Position numbers and translations under genes: made by a program
Origin: Streptomyces sp. CB02980
GTDB taxonomy: Bacteria; Actinomycetota; Actinomycetes; Streptomycetales; Streptomycetaceae
DNA length: 64,000 bases
NCBI RefSeq assembly: GCF_014451325.2
Contig: NZ_JACSCH020000002.1
Span: forward strand, 620,001 to 684,000
Direction of reading: 5' to 3'
Shown: positions 19,937 through 28,716 of the stretch, piece after piece
Layout: every line of letters begins with the position of its first letter
How positions within the stretch are numbered: position 1 is the first letter of the stretch
The notes under the pieces: generated by a model
Told to the model about the DNA's origin: nothing
What the model saw: only the letters and a program-made list of their open reading frames with translations
The model's database searches: none

Positions 19937-21775
19937 TCAGCAGCGGAAGCGGAGCCGGCAGACGACGGCGTTCGTGTCGCGGCGGACGGCGTGGGCGACG
20001 ACCGCGCCCCGCTGGTTCTGCAGGGCCCGCTGCCACAGGTGCTCGGGTTCGGCCTCGGGGACGAGGACGGTGACCCGGGTGCCCGGTTCGGTCGCCGCCA
20101 GGTCGCGTACGTACGCGGTGATGGGCCGGCCGAGCGAACGGCGCTCGGAGGGGAGCCGGACCAGCGGGACGCCGGGGTTCCACAGCGCCCAGTCGCGTTC
20201 CAGGGCCTCGGTGGCGGCCACGTCCTCGGGGTCCGGGTGGCAGACGGTGACCGCGCGGACCTCGTCGCCGAGGGAGACCGCGGCCGTAAGGGCCTCGCTG
20301 GTGAGGCGGGTCAGCGAGGAGACGGGGACCAGGACGAGAGAGCGTTCGCGGTGCGGCGGTTCGGGGATCCGGCCGACGCCGAGACGCTCGCCGATCCGCC
20401 CGTACGCCCGGTGCACGGCCTCGAAGGCGAGGACGAGGACCGGCAGGGCGATGACGATCAGCCAGGCCCCGTCGTGGAACTTGGTGGCGGTGACGACGAC
20501 CGCGGAGACACCGGTGAGAACCGCGCCGAGACCGTTCAGCACGGCCTTCGCGGCCCACTTGGGGCCGCGCTCGCGGCGCCAGTGCAGGACCATGCCGGTC
20601 TGGGCGATCGTGAAGCCGACGAAGACGCCGATCGCGAAGAGCGGGACGAGCGTGTTCGTGTCGCCCGCGGAGAAGACGAGCAGCGCGGCGGAGACGACGG
20701 CGAGCCAGACGACACCGTGGCGGTGGACCTGGCGGTCGGCCTTCAGGCCGAAGACGTGCGGCAGACAGTTGTCGCGGGCCAGGAGCTTCAGCAGGACGGG
20801 AAGGCCGCCGAAGGAGGTGTTCGCGGAGAGCGCCAGCAGCACCATGGTGGCGAACTGCACGACGTAGAAAGCCCAGTTGTGTCCGAGGGAGGCGTCGGCG
20901 AGCTGGGCGAGGACGGTGACGCCCTCGACCGGCTGGAGCCCGAAGCGGGAGATCAGGACCGACAGGCCGATCAGCATCACACCGAGCAGCGCGCCGAGCG
21001 CGACCTCCGCGCGCATCGCCCGGCGGGCCGCCGGGGCGCGGAACGACGGCACGGCATTGGCGATCGCCTCGACGCCGGTGAGGGCCGAGCAGCCGGAGGC
21101 GAAGGCCTTCAGCAGGAGCAGCGCGCCGACGGTGGTGGCGTTGTCGGTGAGGACGGAGGCGTGCCCGTCGGACGCGGCCGTGGAGACGGGGGCGTCGCGG
21201 AACAGGCCGACGACGATCAGCACCAGGATCGCGCCGATGAAGACGGCGGTCGGGGCGATGAACACACGGGCCGAGTCGACGATCCCGCGCAGGTTCACGC
21301 CCGTGATCAGCACGAGGACCGCCAGACAGATCCACAGCCGGTCGCCGTACAGCTCGGGGAGGGCCGAGGTCAGGGCGGCGACGCCGGCCGTCACGGCCAC
21401 GGCGACGTTCAGGACGTAGTCGAGGACGAGCGAACCCGCCGCGACCAGGCTGGTGCGACGACCGAGGTGCGCCTTGGCCACCGCGTAGGATCCGCCGCCG
21501 TCGGGGAACGCGGCGATGACCTGCCGGTACGAGGCCACGAGGACGGCCAGCAGGCCCGCGATGGCCAGCGTGACCGGAAGGGTGAAGCCGATCCCGTATC
21601 CGCCGGCTGCCGCGAGGACCAGAACGACGGCCTCGGGGCCGTACGCCACCGAGGCCATCGCGTCGAGCGAGAGCGCGGCGAGTCCGGTGACGGTCGTCAG
21701 CTTGTGCCGCGCACCGGTGTCCGGGGGTTCCTCGACGACGGGCGTGGCACCGTTCTCGGTGGTCGGAGCGGACAT
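19937..21775 (-). CDS. APC-superfamily permease, KimA-like
   Basis: A 612-residue transporter with about 12 membrane helices (residues 25-470) and a roughly 140-residue cytoplasmic C-terminal domain. The N-terminus (ALSLDAMASVAYGPEAVVLVL), FPDGGGSYAVAKAHLG, the segment ending GVEAIANAVPSFRAP, and ANTSFGGLPVLLKLLARDN resemble the KimA/YdaO potassium importers and related APC permeases rather than classic amino-acid permeases. The C-terminal domain (RSLVLVPVSSLTRLTSEALTAAVSLGD) looks like a small nucleotide-binding-type regulatory domain. The best guess is K+ uptake, but the substrate is not proven. Divergent from a similar transporter at 22365; both promoter regions share 11-nt phased direct repeats. 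Confidence 0.8.
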   Translation of the reverse strand: MSAPTTENGATPVVEEPPDTGARHKLTTVTGLAALSLDAMASVAYGPEAVVLVLAAAGGYGIGFTLPVTLAIAGLLAVLVASYRQVIAAFPDGGGSYAVAKAHLGRRTSLVAAGSLVLDYVLNVAVAVTAGVAALTSALPELYGDRLWICLAVLVLITGVNLRGIVDSARVFIAPTAVFIGAILVLIVVGLFRDAPVSTAASDGHASVLTDNATTVGALLLLKAFASGCSALTGVEAIANAVPSFRAPAARRAMRAEVALGALLGVMLIGLSVLISRFGLQPVEGVTVLAQLADASLGHNWAFYVVQFATMVLLALSANTSFGGLPVLLKLLARDNCLPHVFGLKADRQVHRHGVVWLAVVSAALLVFSAGDTNTLVPLFAIGVFVGFTIAQTGMVLHWRRERGPKWAAKAVLNGLGAVLTGVSAVVVTATKFHDGAWLIVIALPVLVLAFEAVHRAYGRIGERLGVGRIPEPPHRERSLVLVPVSSLTRLTSEALTAAVSLGDEVRAVTVCHPDPEDVAATEALERDWALWNPGVPLVRLPSERRSLGRPITAYVRDLAATEPGTRVTVLVPEAEPEHLWQRALQNQRGAVVAHAVRRDTNAVVCRLRFRC

Positions 21776-21874
21776 GCGGGTGTTCTCCTTCGTGCTCAGG
21801 TCCGCTCAGGGTGTGTCCCGGTCAGCACGCTCCCCCTCGTTCCTGGCGGGTTCTTGGCGCCCGGCGGCGCTCTC

Positions 21875-21892
21875 TTCACACCTTCTTGACGC
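21875..21892. promoter_or_regulatory. phased direct repeat upstream of the minus-strand permease
   Basis: TTCACAC (21875-21881) and TTGACGC (21886-21892) have starts exactly 11 nt apart, one helical turn. The same TTNACNC heptamer pair recurs twice before the divergent transporter gene. This geometry is typical of OmpR/PhoB-type response-regulator boxes. Confidence 0.4.
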
Positions 21893-21936
21893 GAGCGCTC
21901 GGCAACCACGGGCGTCCACGGGGCTACGGTCGTGCC

Positions 21937-22119
21937 ATGAGCCGGAACAGCGCGCGGACGCCCGCCGACAGCCGCATGCGACGCATGTCGCTGTCGCTCG
22001 CCGCCACGGCTCTGCCCGTCTGCGCCCTCGGAGTCGCGTACGACACCCTGTGGCTGCTCGGCGCAGGAGCCTGGCTCCTCATCGCGGCCGTCCTGATCGA
22101 GCTCGTCTACCGCCCATGA
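21937..22119 (+). CDS. 60-residue two-helix membrane protein
   Basis: The product has a basic N-terminus (SRNSARTPADSRMRRM) and two hydrophobic segments (LAATALPVCALGVAYDTLWLLGAGAWLLIAAVLIELVY). ATG 21937 is preceded only by a weak purine stretch. It sits between two divergent KimA-like transporters and is transcribed in the direction of the second. A subunit or regulator role for one of the transporters is conceivable but not shown. Confidence 0.55.
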   Translation: MSRNSARTPADSRMRRMSLSLAATALPVCALGVAYDTLWLLGAGAWLLIAAVLIELVYRP

Positions 22120-22248
22120 CCGCTCCAGCGACGCCCTGCCATCAAGGCCGACGCGCTCCCGCGGAGGCACACGTCGGCGTCTCCCGGTCGCGCTGACCGC
22201 CCGCGCGCTCGATCGGTCAGCGCCGAGGATGAGCCTGACCGGTGCATC

Positions 22249-22302
22249 TTGACGCTTTCCTGACGCGCCCGGCCTGATCGGCCGTTGACGCGTTGCTTAC
22301 GC
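22249..22302. promoter_or_regulatory. two phased direct-repeat boxes upstream of the plus-strand permease
   Basis: The first pair is TTGACGC (22249) and CTGACGC (22260); the second is TTGACGC (22285) and CTTACGC (22296). Within each pair the starts are 11 nt apart, and the pairs are 36 nt apart. The second box lies about 60 nt before the start codon. The arrangement is that of tandem OmpR-type response-regulator sites; the regulator is not in the window. Confidence 0.5.
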
Positions 22303-22364
22303 TGGCCCGGCCCGTCCGCACGACGGCGAATCCCCTCATCCAGCAGCAGCTCAGGAGTACCCCC

Positions 22365-24320
22365 ATGGCCACCACACCGGACGCGCGCACCGGGCGACTG
22401 CGCGCGTGGATGCTGGAGGGCCTCTCCGACATGGGGAAGGGCAAGCCCTCCCGGCCCAAGGAGTCGGCGCCGGACGCCGGACACAAGGGGCAGCGCTGGT
22501 GGCGGGTCATGTGCCTGACGGGTGTGGACTACTTCTCCACCCTCGGCTACCAGCCCGGCATCGCCGCCCTGGCCGCCGGCCTGCTCTCCCCCATCGCCAC
22601 CATCGTCCTGGTGATCGTCACCCTGGCCGGCGCGCTCCCCGTGTACCGGCGGGTGGCGGAGGAGAGCCCGCACGGCGAGGGCTCGATCGCGATGCTGTCG
22701 CGGCTCCTGTCCTTCTGGAAGGGCAAGCTGTTCGTCCTCACCCTCCTCGGCTTCGCCGCGACCGACTTCCTCATCACGATCACCCTGTCGGCGGCCGACG
22801 CCTCCACCCACCTGGTGGAGAACCCGCACCTGGAAGAGGCCCTGCACGACAAGCAGGTCCTGATCACCATGGTCCTGATCGCGCTGCTCGGCGCGGTGTT
22901 CCTCAAGGGCTTCCTGGAGGCCATCGGCGTCGCCGTCGTCCTCGTGGGCGTCTACCTCGCGCTCAACGCGGTCGTCGTCGTGACGGGCCTGTGGCACGTC
23001 CTGACCGAGGGCCACGTGGTCACGGACTGGACTGCCGCACTGACCACCGAGCACGGCAACGTCTTCGCCATGATCGGCGTCGCCCTGCTCGTCTTCCCGA
23101 AGCTCGCGCTGGGCCTGTCCGGCTTCGAGACGGGTGTGGCGGTCATGCCGCACGTCCAGGGCGAGCCGGGCGACACGGAGGAGAAGCCCGCCGGACGCAT
23201 CCGGGGTACGAAGAAGCTGCTGACGACGGCCGCGCTCATCATGAGCGTCTTCCTGATCTGCACGAGCTTCATCACCACCGTCCTCATCCCGCACGAGGAG
23301 TTCGAGTCCGGCGGCAAGGCCAACGGCCGCGCCCTCGCCTACCTCGCGCACGAGTACCTCGGCAACGCGTTCGGCACCGTCTACGACGTGTCGACCATCC
23401 TGATCCTGTGGTTCGCGGGCGCCTCGGCGATGGCCGGCCTGCTCAATCTGATGCCGCGCTACCTGCCGAAGTACGGCATGGCCCCGCACTGGGCCCGCGC
23501 CGTCCGCCCCATGGTCATCGTCTTCACCCTGGTCGCGTTCCTCGTGACGTGGATCTTCGACGCGGACGTCGACGCTCAGGGTGGTGCGTACGCCACCGGT
23601 GTCCTGGTCCTGATCTGCTCGGCCGCCATCGCGGTGACCATCGCGGCCCGCAAGGCCGGCCAGCGGGGCTGGACCATCGGCTTCGGGGTCATCTCCGCCG
23701 TGTTCCTCTACACCACCGTCGTCAACGTCATCGAGCGCCCCGACGGTGTGAAGATCGGCGCCTGCTTCATCGCCGGCATCATCCTCATCTCCCTCCTCTC
23801 CCGCCTCGGCCGCGCCTTCGAGCTCCGCGTCACCCACGTCGACCTCGACGAGATGGCCCAGCGCTTCATCCAGGACATCTCCCGCCGCACTCCGCGCTTC
23901 ATCGCCAACGAGCCCGACAACCGGGACGTCGCCGAGTACCGCGACAAGATCGAGCAGATCCGCGCCGACAACGACCTGCCGACCACCGAGGACTTCGTCT
24001 TCGTCGAGGTGACGGTCACCGACCCCTCGGAGTTCGAGGCGGGCCTGACGGTGCGGGGCGAGGTCCTGCACGGCCGCTTCCGCGTCCTCACCGTGGAGTC
24101 CTCCTCAGTCCCCAACGCGCTGGCGGCCCTGCTCCTCCACTCCCGCGACATGACGGGCGTCAGCCCCCACATCTACTTCGAGTGGACCGAGGGCAACCCC
24201 TTCGCCAACTTCCTCCGCTTCTTCCTCCTCGGCCAGGGCGAGGTCGCCCCGGTCACCCGAGAGGTCCTGCGCGAGGCGGAACCCGACCGCGACCGCCGCC
24301 CCCGCGTCCACGTCGGCTGA
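22365..24320 (+). CDS. APC-superfamily permease with C-terminal cytoplasmic domain
   Basis: A 651-residue protein. The soluble N-terminus is followed by [29 protein letters not shown], which starts the first of about 12 helices; [22 protein letters not shown] and [24 protein letters not shown] are conserved landmarks. The last 170 residues form a cytoplasmic domain ([43 protein letters not shown]). Such proteins are usually annotated as amino-acid permeases but belong near the KUP/KimA potassium transporters. Start ATG 22365 follows CAGGAGT. It is divergent from the 612-residue permease, with phased repeats in front of both genes, suggesting joint control. Confidence 0.8.
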   Translation: MATTPDARTGRLRAWMLEGLSDMGKGKPSRPKESAPDAGHKGQRWWRVMCLTGVDYFSTLGYQPGIAALAAGLLSPIATIVLVIVTLAGALPVYRRVAEESPHGEGSIAMLSRLLSFWKGKLFVLTLLGFAATDFLITITLSAADASTHLVENPHLEEALHDKQVLITMVLIALLGAVFLKGFLEAIGVAVVLVGVYLALNAVVVVTGLWHVLTEGHVVTDWTAALTTEHGNVFAMIGVALLVFPKLALGLSGFETGVAVMPHVQGEPGDTEEKPAGRIRGTKKLLTTAALIMSVFLICTSFITTVLIPHEEFESGGKANGRALAYLAHEYLGNAFGTVYDVSTILILWFAGASAMAGLLNLMPRYLPKYGMAPHWARAVRPMVIVFTLVAFLVTWIFDADVDAQGGAYATGVLVLICSAAIAVTIAARKAGQRGWTIGFGVISAVFLYTTVVNVIERPDGVKIGACFIAGIILISLLSRLGRAFELRVTHVDLDEMAQRFIQDISRRTPRFIANEPDNRDVAEYRDKIEQIRADNDLPTTEDFVFVEVTVTDPSEFEAGLTVRGEVLHGRFRVLTVESSSVPNALAALLLHSRDMTGVSPHIYFEWTEGNPFANFLRFFLLGQGEVAPVTREVLREAEPDRDRRPRVHVG

Positions 24321-24340
24321 GGGCCCGCGGGGCCGGTCTG

Positions 24341-24913
24341 TCAGCGCAGGTCGAGTCGCATCAGGACCCGGGGGTGACCGGCAAGCACCGATGTGGTGTC
24401 GGCGGCGTGGGTGAACCCGGCGCGTTCGAGGTTCTTCCGGATCCCGGCGTACGCCATCGTCATGTCGACCTTCGCGTCACCGCTGTCGATCGGGTACGCC
24501 TCGATCGCCGGTGCGCCGTGGCTGCGGGCGAACTCGACCGCGTCGGCGATGAGGGCGTGCGAGATGCCCCTCTTGCGATGACCGGGGCGTACGCGGATGC
24601 ACCACAGCGACCAGACCGGCAGCTCGTCGACGTGCGGGATCTTACGGCTGCGCGCGAAGGCGGTGTCCGAGCGCGGCGCCACGGCGGCCCATCCGACCGG
24701 CTCGTCACCGTCGTACGCGAGCACCCCCGGGGCGGGGACCGACCGGCACAGCCCGGCGACGTACTCCCCGCGGGCCGGCCCACGGAGCTCGTTGTTGAGC
24801 TTGGACGGGATCCGGTAGCTCAGGCACCAGCAGACGTTGGCCCCGGGTGACTTCGGCCCGACCAGGGTGCGGACATCCTCGAAGACCGAAGCCGGGCGAA
24901 CCACGATGGTCAT
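24341..24913 (-). CDS. GNAT-family N-acetyltransferase
   Basis: A 190-residue protein with the GNAT fold. The acetyl-CoA-binding motif A is LWCIRVRPGHRKRGISHALIADAVEFARSHGA (about residues 103-134), preceded by the strand GVLAYDGDEPVGWAAVAPR. A Cys-rich loop (VCWCLSY) near the N-terminus occurs in one GNAT subgroup of actinobacteria. The substrate is unknown. Start ATG 24913. It follows the permease convergently with a 20-nt gap. Confidence 0.88.
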   Translation of the reverse strand: MTIVVRPASVFEDVRTLVGPKSPGANVCWCLSYRIPSKLNNELRGPARGEYVAGLCRSVPAPGVLAYDGDEPVGWAAVAPRSDTAFARSRKIPHVDELPVWSLWCIRVRPGHRKRGISHALIADAVEFARSHGAPAIEAYPIDSGDAKVDMTMAYAGIRKNLERAGFTHAADTTSVLAGHPRVLMRLDLR

Positions 24914-24943
24914 GGCACCACGATGTCACGGATGGGGTGACGT

Positions 24944-25861
24944 CTAGCCGGCGGCGAGATCAATTGCCGAAACGGTGTCGTCGCCGCTGTTGGCGACATA
25001 GACGCGATCGCTGTGGGGCTCGAAGGCCAGGCCCTCCGGTCGGGAGCCCACCGGGATGGTGGCGCTCACGCTGTTGGACGTGGCATCGATCACCGTCACC
25101 GTACCTTCGACGTGAGTGACGTAGGCGTCGCCTCGAGAGTCGACCGTTACACCAACGGGTCCTGCTGCCACGTCGATATCAGCGACGCCACCCGTAGCGG
25201 TATCGATCACAGACACTGTGTGGAAGCCTGAATTGGCGACAAGGACACGACGCCTCTGGGCATCGGCCACTATGCCGGTGGGCTGCTGTCGTACGGGGAT
25301 GGTCGCCACGATCCCGTCGGTCGCAGGGTCGATCACCGACACGCTGTTGAAGTCGGGTCGCGTGACGAAGGCGAGGTGACTCACGGAATCAACCGCCACA
25401 CCAAGTGCACCGGGAACATCGATGAAGTCGGGGGCGAATGGGGGCAGCGCGCCGCTGATGTTGATCAGCGACACCCTGCCGAGACCACGGTTGGTCACGT
25501 ACGCGCGACTCAGATGGTGATCGATCGCCACCCCCACCATGTGGGGTAGTGGGATGAGCAGGCCTTCGACGCCGACAGTGCCGATGACGGCGTTGAGTCT
25601 GTCGATCATTGACACGGTGTTGTCGCCGCCGTTGGCCACGCAGGCGCCGAATTGAGGATCGGTTGCGACGCTCTCCGGACGCAATCCGACGATGATGGTG
25701 TCGGTCACCGTGTTGGTCGAAGAATCGATCACGGACACGGTGTTGGCACCGCTGTTGGTCACGAAGACGCGGTCGTGGACACTCACGGCCACACCAACCG
25801 GCTTCGCTCCCACCGGGATGTCGGCTACGACACGCAGCTCTTCGGTGTTGGGTACGTTCAT
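24944..25861 (-). CDS. YVTN/NHL-type beta-propeller protein
   Basis: A 305-residue protein made of about seven YVTN repeats. The repeating pattern is VGVAVSVHDRVFVTNSGANTVSVIDSSTNTVTDTI and so on, each with (Y/F)VTN or equivalent plus VSVID. YVTN propellers are protein-interaction or surface-layer-like domains. No signal peptide follows the chosen ATG (25861, with GAAGG 10 nt upstream), so a cytoplasmic location is likely unless the longer frame is used. Codon use is less GC-biased than in the neighbours. Function unknown. Confidence 0.8.
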   Translation of the reverse strand: MNVPNTEELRVVADIPVGAKPVGVAVSVHDRVFVTNSGANTVSVIDSSTNTVTDTIIVGLRPESVATDPQFGACVANGGDNTVSMIDRLNAVIGTVGVEGLLIPLPHMVGVAIDHHLSRAYVTNRGLGRVSLINISGALPPFAPDFIDVPGALGVAVDSVSHLAFVTRPDFNSVSVIDPATDGIVATIPVRQQPTGIVADAQRRRVLVANSGFHTVSVIDTATGGVADIDVAAGPVGVTVDSRGDAYVTHVEGTVTVIDATSNSVSATIPVGSRPEGLAFEPHSDRVYVANSGDDTVSAIDLAAG

Positions 25862-26267
25862 TACTACATGACCTTCGTGATCGAGCGACCCGCAGAGGAA
25901 GTTGTCGTCGCCGGCCCGTGCCGGGAGCGTCGCTTCGGGGGTTCGGGAGCGGTGGTACTCCGCGATGTCGCTACCGGCTTGCCGTGCGTGACAGCCGTTC
26001 GGCATCGCTGGACTTCAGAAGCCCCGCCTCTTCGCTACTGCGAGCGCATGGACCCGACCACCCCCGGTTGCCAGTGGTCTACATCAGACTCTGAGTTCAA
26101 GTATGGGCGCGAACGTTGCACCCTGCGAGTTGGATCGCCGTGAGATCCCTGCTCCCGCGGCTGAGACCGTGTCCGAGAACTGGATCGCCGACGAGCACGG
26201 CCCATCTGCTCGGACACGCGGCCAGGAGACCGCAACGACACCACTGCGGGCCCGATCACGGACCAGC
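25862..26267. other. gene-free gap of about 400 nt
   Basis: The region between the YVTN gene start and the stop of the toxin-cluster immunity gene has moderately lower GC. I see no ribosome-binding site plus conserved frame, no tRNA and no strong hairpin. Confidence 0.4.
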
Positions 26268-26906
26268 TCAGGCACGCAGCCGTACGGCGAGCGTGGCGAG
26301 CCAGGCGCCGGGGGTGAACGGTACCGGGGGCTCGACCTCCGCACCGAGTGTCACCAGCGCCAGGGCCAGGCCGTCCTCGTCGAGGCCGAGGGCGAGGAGG
26401 TCGTGCAACTCCCCCGTCAGCTGGGCGACGAGCCCCGTATCGGTGCCCGCCAGGTAGTCGGCGAGCGCGGCCTCGTGGTCGCCGAACTCGTCCGGCATGT
26501 CCTGCGAGAACCAGCCGCCGAGCAGTTGCGCCAGCTCGGGGAAGCGGGCCCGCCACTCCCAGGGCGTCGCGGGCGCGGCAGGCGGTGGCGCCTGTCCGTT
26601 CGCCAGGCTGCCGTCGAGCCGGTCGGCGAGGCCCGTGAGCCAGTCCCGGGTCTCCTCGGGCGGTAGCCCCACGTCGGGCAGCCGGTAGTACTCGCCGAGC
26701 CGCATCCGCAGCCGCCCCGGCGGATTGTCGGCGTAGACGCGCAGTTGCTCGGCCGCGACGGCGATCGCCCAGGGCCGGGTGCGCCAGGTCTGCCGCAGAT
26801 AGCCGGCCACCGCCTCGGGAGCGTGCGGACCGAGGCCCAGGTGAGCTCGGACGACCTGGTCGAGCTCGCCGTACTTGCGGTCGTGCTCGGCAGGGTTCAG
26901 GGACAC
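26268..26906 (-). CDS. CdiI_2-like contact-dependent inhibition immunity protein
   Basis: A 212-residue protein. Its C-terminal half (FPELAQLLGGWFSQDMPDEFGDHEAALADYLAG followed by LTGELHDLLAL) resembles the CdiI_2 immunity family (pattern (F/Y)PEL..LLGG(W/Y)F.QD). The N-terminal half (YGELDQVVRAHLGLG, WAIAVAAEQLRVYADNPPGRLRMRLGEYY) is a second small helical module. The GTG at 26906 has GAGG 5 nt upstream, overlapping the stop of the preceding RNase-like gene. This orders toxin-like then immunity in one operon. Binding of the orphan RNase A-like cassette is inferred from adjacency. Confidence 0.72.
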   Translation of the reverse strand: MSLNPAEHDRKYGELDQVVRAHLGLGPHAPEAVAGYLRQTWRTRPWAIAVAAEQLRVYADNPPGRLRMRLGEYYRLPDVGLPPEETRDWLTGLADRLDGSLANGQAPPPAAPATPWEWRARFPELAQLLGGWFSQDMPDEFGDHEAALADYLAGTDTGLVAQLTGELHDLLALGLDEDGLALALVTLGAEVEPPVPFTPGAWLATLAVRLRA

Positions 26907-26914
26907 GGTGGCCT

Positions 26915-27265
26915 CTACAGGTCGACGGGCAGGGAGGAGTGCACGGTGAAGGGGTACCCTCCGGGCTCGCCGGATCCGGTCCGGCGGAGCACGACCCTGG
27001 CGGCGTGCACCGGGATCGGCTCCTGGCCGGCGAGCGCCATCCCGGTGGTGAGCAGCGTGCCCACCGGATCGGGCCGCGAGGGCCAGGCGGCCTCGATCAC
27101 GAGCCGCTGCCGCGTGGACTGGGCGAGCCAGCGGTGGATGACCTGCTCGTTCAGCGTGATCACCTGCTGGGTGGCCCACTGGGCGGTCACCCGGTCCGGA
27201 AAGGTCGCGGCGCGGTCGGCGCGGGCCGGCGCGGGCCCCGAGGATTTCGTCATGTCGGGGGTCAT
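26915..27265 (-). CDS. orphan partial RNase A-like toxin domain
   Basis: A 116-residue protein matching the middle and end of the bacterial CdiA-CT RNase A-like domain: AATFPDRVTAQWATQQVITLNEQVIHRWLAQS, RLVIEAAWPSRPDPVGTLLTTG, and VHAARVVLRRTGSGEPGGYPF. The domain's N-terminal portion, which carries the first catalytic histidines (compare HTIDKH in the neighbouring toxin), is absent, and the usual YxLTAYP end is replaced by YPFTVHSSLP. It is therefore probably inactive or a silent cassette. The start codon is one nucleotide after the WXG100 gene's stop. Its cognate immunity gene follows directly. Confidence 0.6.
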   Translation of the reverse strand: MTPDMTKSSGPAPARADRAATFPDRVTAQWATQQVITLNEQVIHRWLAQSTRQRLVIEAAWPSRPDPVGTLLTTGMALAGQEPIPVHAARVVLRRTGSGEPGGYPFTVHSSLPVDL

Positions 27266-27266
27266 G

Positions 27267-27569
27267 TCAGGCCCCGCCCCAGCCGCGCAGGGTGGCCCGC
27301 TGGGCGGCGGAGTAGTTGGCGTGCCCGGTGGTGACCACGGCGTGCAGCCACTTCTGCGCGGCCTGCAGATCCTCTATCTGCCGGTCCCAGCGGTCGAGTT
27401 CGTCCACGAAGGCCTCGCGGGCCTCGCCCTGCCAGGCCAGGACGACCGGCACCGTGCGGTCGTAGAGCGCGCTCAGTCGCTCGTTGAGCGTCTTCACGAT
27501 GTCCTCGAGGTCGCCGCCTATCTCGCGCAGCGCGACCAGGTCGACGGTGATCGAGCCGTCGTCGCTCAT
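27267..27569 (-). CDS. WXG100-like protein
   Basis: A 100-residue all-helical protein with a WQG turn (VVLAWQGEAREAFVDELDRW) in the middle, as in EsxA/WXG100 proteins exported by type VII secretion. Two helices flank the turn. It lies downstream of a second helical protein with a WRS turn, so the two may form a heterodimer that accompanies the large toxin. Start ATG 27569. Confidence 0.78.
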   Translation of the reverse strand: MSDDGSITVDLVALREIGGDLEDIVKTLNERLSALYDRTVPVVLAWQGEAREAFVDELDRWDRQIEDLQAAQKWLHAVVTTGHANYSAAQRATLRGWGGA

Positions 27570-27615
27570 GTTCCCCCTGCCTTACGAACGTTCAGATGTG
27601 CGATCAGATGTGCGA

Positions 27616-28011
27616 TCAGATGTCGTTGATCCTGCTGGTCGGCGCCGCTCCGACACCCGGCGCCTCGCCGGACAGCTCCCGTACCTCCGCGTCGATGTCG
27701 ACCTTCTTCACCTCGGCCCGGAACTGCCGCAGAGTGTCCAGCTCCTGGCGCGTGAACCCGTCCCGGCTCATCCGGACCGCCTGCGCCAGCACTCCCAGGA
27801 TCTCCCGGACCCGAACGGCGTCCGCCCCGGCCTCGCGGTGCAGCTTCCGGTACGCCGTCGCCGCCTCGCTGCGCCACCGCGCCTCGGCCCGGTCGACGAT
27901 CGCGTCCATCCGCCGCACCTGCCCGTCGATGTACGTCCGCATGGCGTCCAGATCGTCCGCGAGACGCTTCAGGTCCTCGTCCGCGACGGCGAGGTTCGGA
28001 TCGATGGGCAT
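27616..28011 (-). CDS. WXG100-like partner protein with WRS turn
   Basis: A 131-residue helical protein. The first half (ADEDLKRLADDLDAMRTYIDGQVRRMDAIVDRAEARWRSEAATAYRKLHRE) has the helix-turn-helix hairpin of WXG100 proteins, with WRS at the turn; YRKL in the second helix resembles the YxxxD/E export-signal region. The tail is charged and disordered. Gene order suggests co-export with the neighbouring WXG protein and the RNase A toxin. Confidence 0.7.
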   Translation of the reverse strand: MPIDPNLAVADEDLKRLADDLDAMRTYIDGQVRRMDAIVDRAEARWRSEAATAYRKLHREAGADAVRVREILGVLAQAVRMSRDGFTRQELDTLRQFRAEVKKVDIDAEVRELSGEAPGVGAAPTSRINDI

Positions 28012-28046
28012 GGCGGCGGCTCATTTCGGGGCGATGGAGTGGTGGG

Positions 28047-28715
28047 TCAGTGCTGCTCGGCGAAGTGGGCGTGGACGGCGTCGAGCAGCAGCCGCAGCCG
28101 CGCGGTCGTCACCGACGGCATGACGGGCGCGAAGGCCGCGTCGAGCTCGGCGGACGAGCGGAACATGTAGAGGACTCGTTGGAGCTGTCCGGCGAGATCG
28201 GCGATTCTGCCGTGACAGTCTGGGTGATCCATGGCGACCAGGTCGCGTGCCTCCGCCTCAGGGTCGCTGCCGTACTCACCGGTGGGCAGCTGTGACGCGA
28301 ACTCGTTCACGACGTCGAACCGGGCGAGTGCCTCCCACTGCGAGAGCGGGAGTTCGTCAAAGCCCGGGCAGTCGCCGAACCAGGGGTCGCGGAGGAGTGC
28401 CGCCAGGGTACGCAGGAAGGCGTCGGCGTGTTCGTCGCCGGCCGCCCGGGCGAGCCGATCAAGGAACACTGTCGGCCTCGCCGCGAACCGCTCCGTGCCG
28501 TATTCGTCCGCCAGGGCCTCCAGGAGTGAGGCCACCGCGTCGAAGGGCATGACCCAGGCGATCGTGTGCGAGTCCTGCATCAGGCGGGCGAAACGTTGGA
28601 GTTCGTCCTCCAAGGGGGCGGCCCCCGGGTTCCGCGAGGCCGCGGCGAGGTCGACGAGGCGGGCGAGCACCCCGCTGGTGAGGACGGCGTCGGTCGGTTC
28701 GTTCACCTGACGCAT
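28047..28715 (-). CDS. hypothetical protein, probable immunity to the RNase A-type toxin
   Basis: A 222-residue, acidic (many Asp/Glu), mostly helical cytoplasmic protein without a family I can name. The ATG at 28715 is one nucleotide downstream of the toxin gene's stop (TAG 28719-28717), the classic toxin-immunity order, and AAGG lies about 9 nt upstream within the toxin gene end. High acidity suits a neutraliser of a basic RNase. The immunity role is inferred from position and charge only. Confidence 0.6.
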   Translation of the reverse strand: MRQVNEPTDAVLTSGVLARLVDLAAASRNPGAAPLEDELQRFARLMQDSHTIAWVMPFDAVASLLEALADEYGTERFAARPTVFLDRLARAAGDEHADAFLRTLAALLRDPWFGDCPGFDELPLSQWEALARFDVVNEFASQLPTGEYGSDPEAEARDLVAMDHPDCHGRIADLAGQLQRVLYMFRSSAELDAAFAPVMPSVTTARLRLLLDAVHAHFAEQH

Positions 28716-28716
28716 G

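Noticed and set aside
22120..22364. c-di-AMP (ydaO-type) riboswitch before the KimA-like permease
   Set aside because: The conserved ydaO motif blocks could not be found in this leader or in 21776-21936; only phased direct repeats were seen.
22107..24071. 654-residue minus-strand frame antisense to the second permease
   Set aside because: The plus-strand permease has clear membrane helices and conserved motifs; the antisense frame has none.
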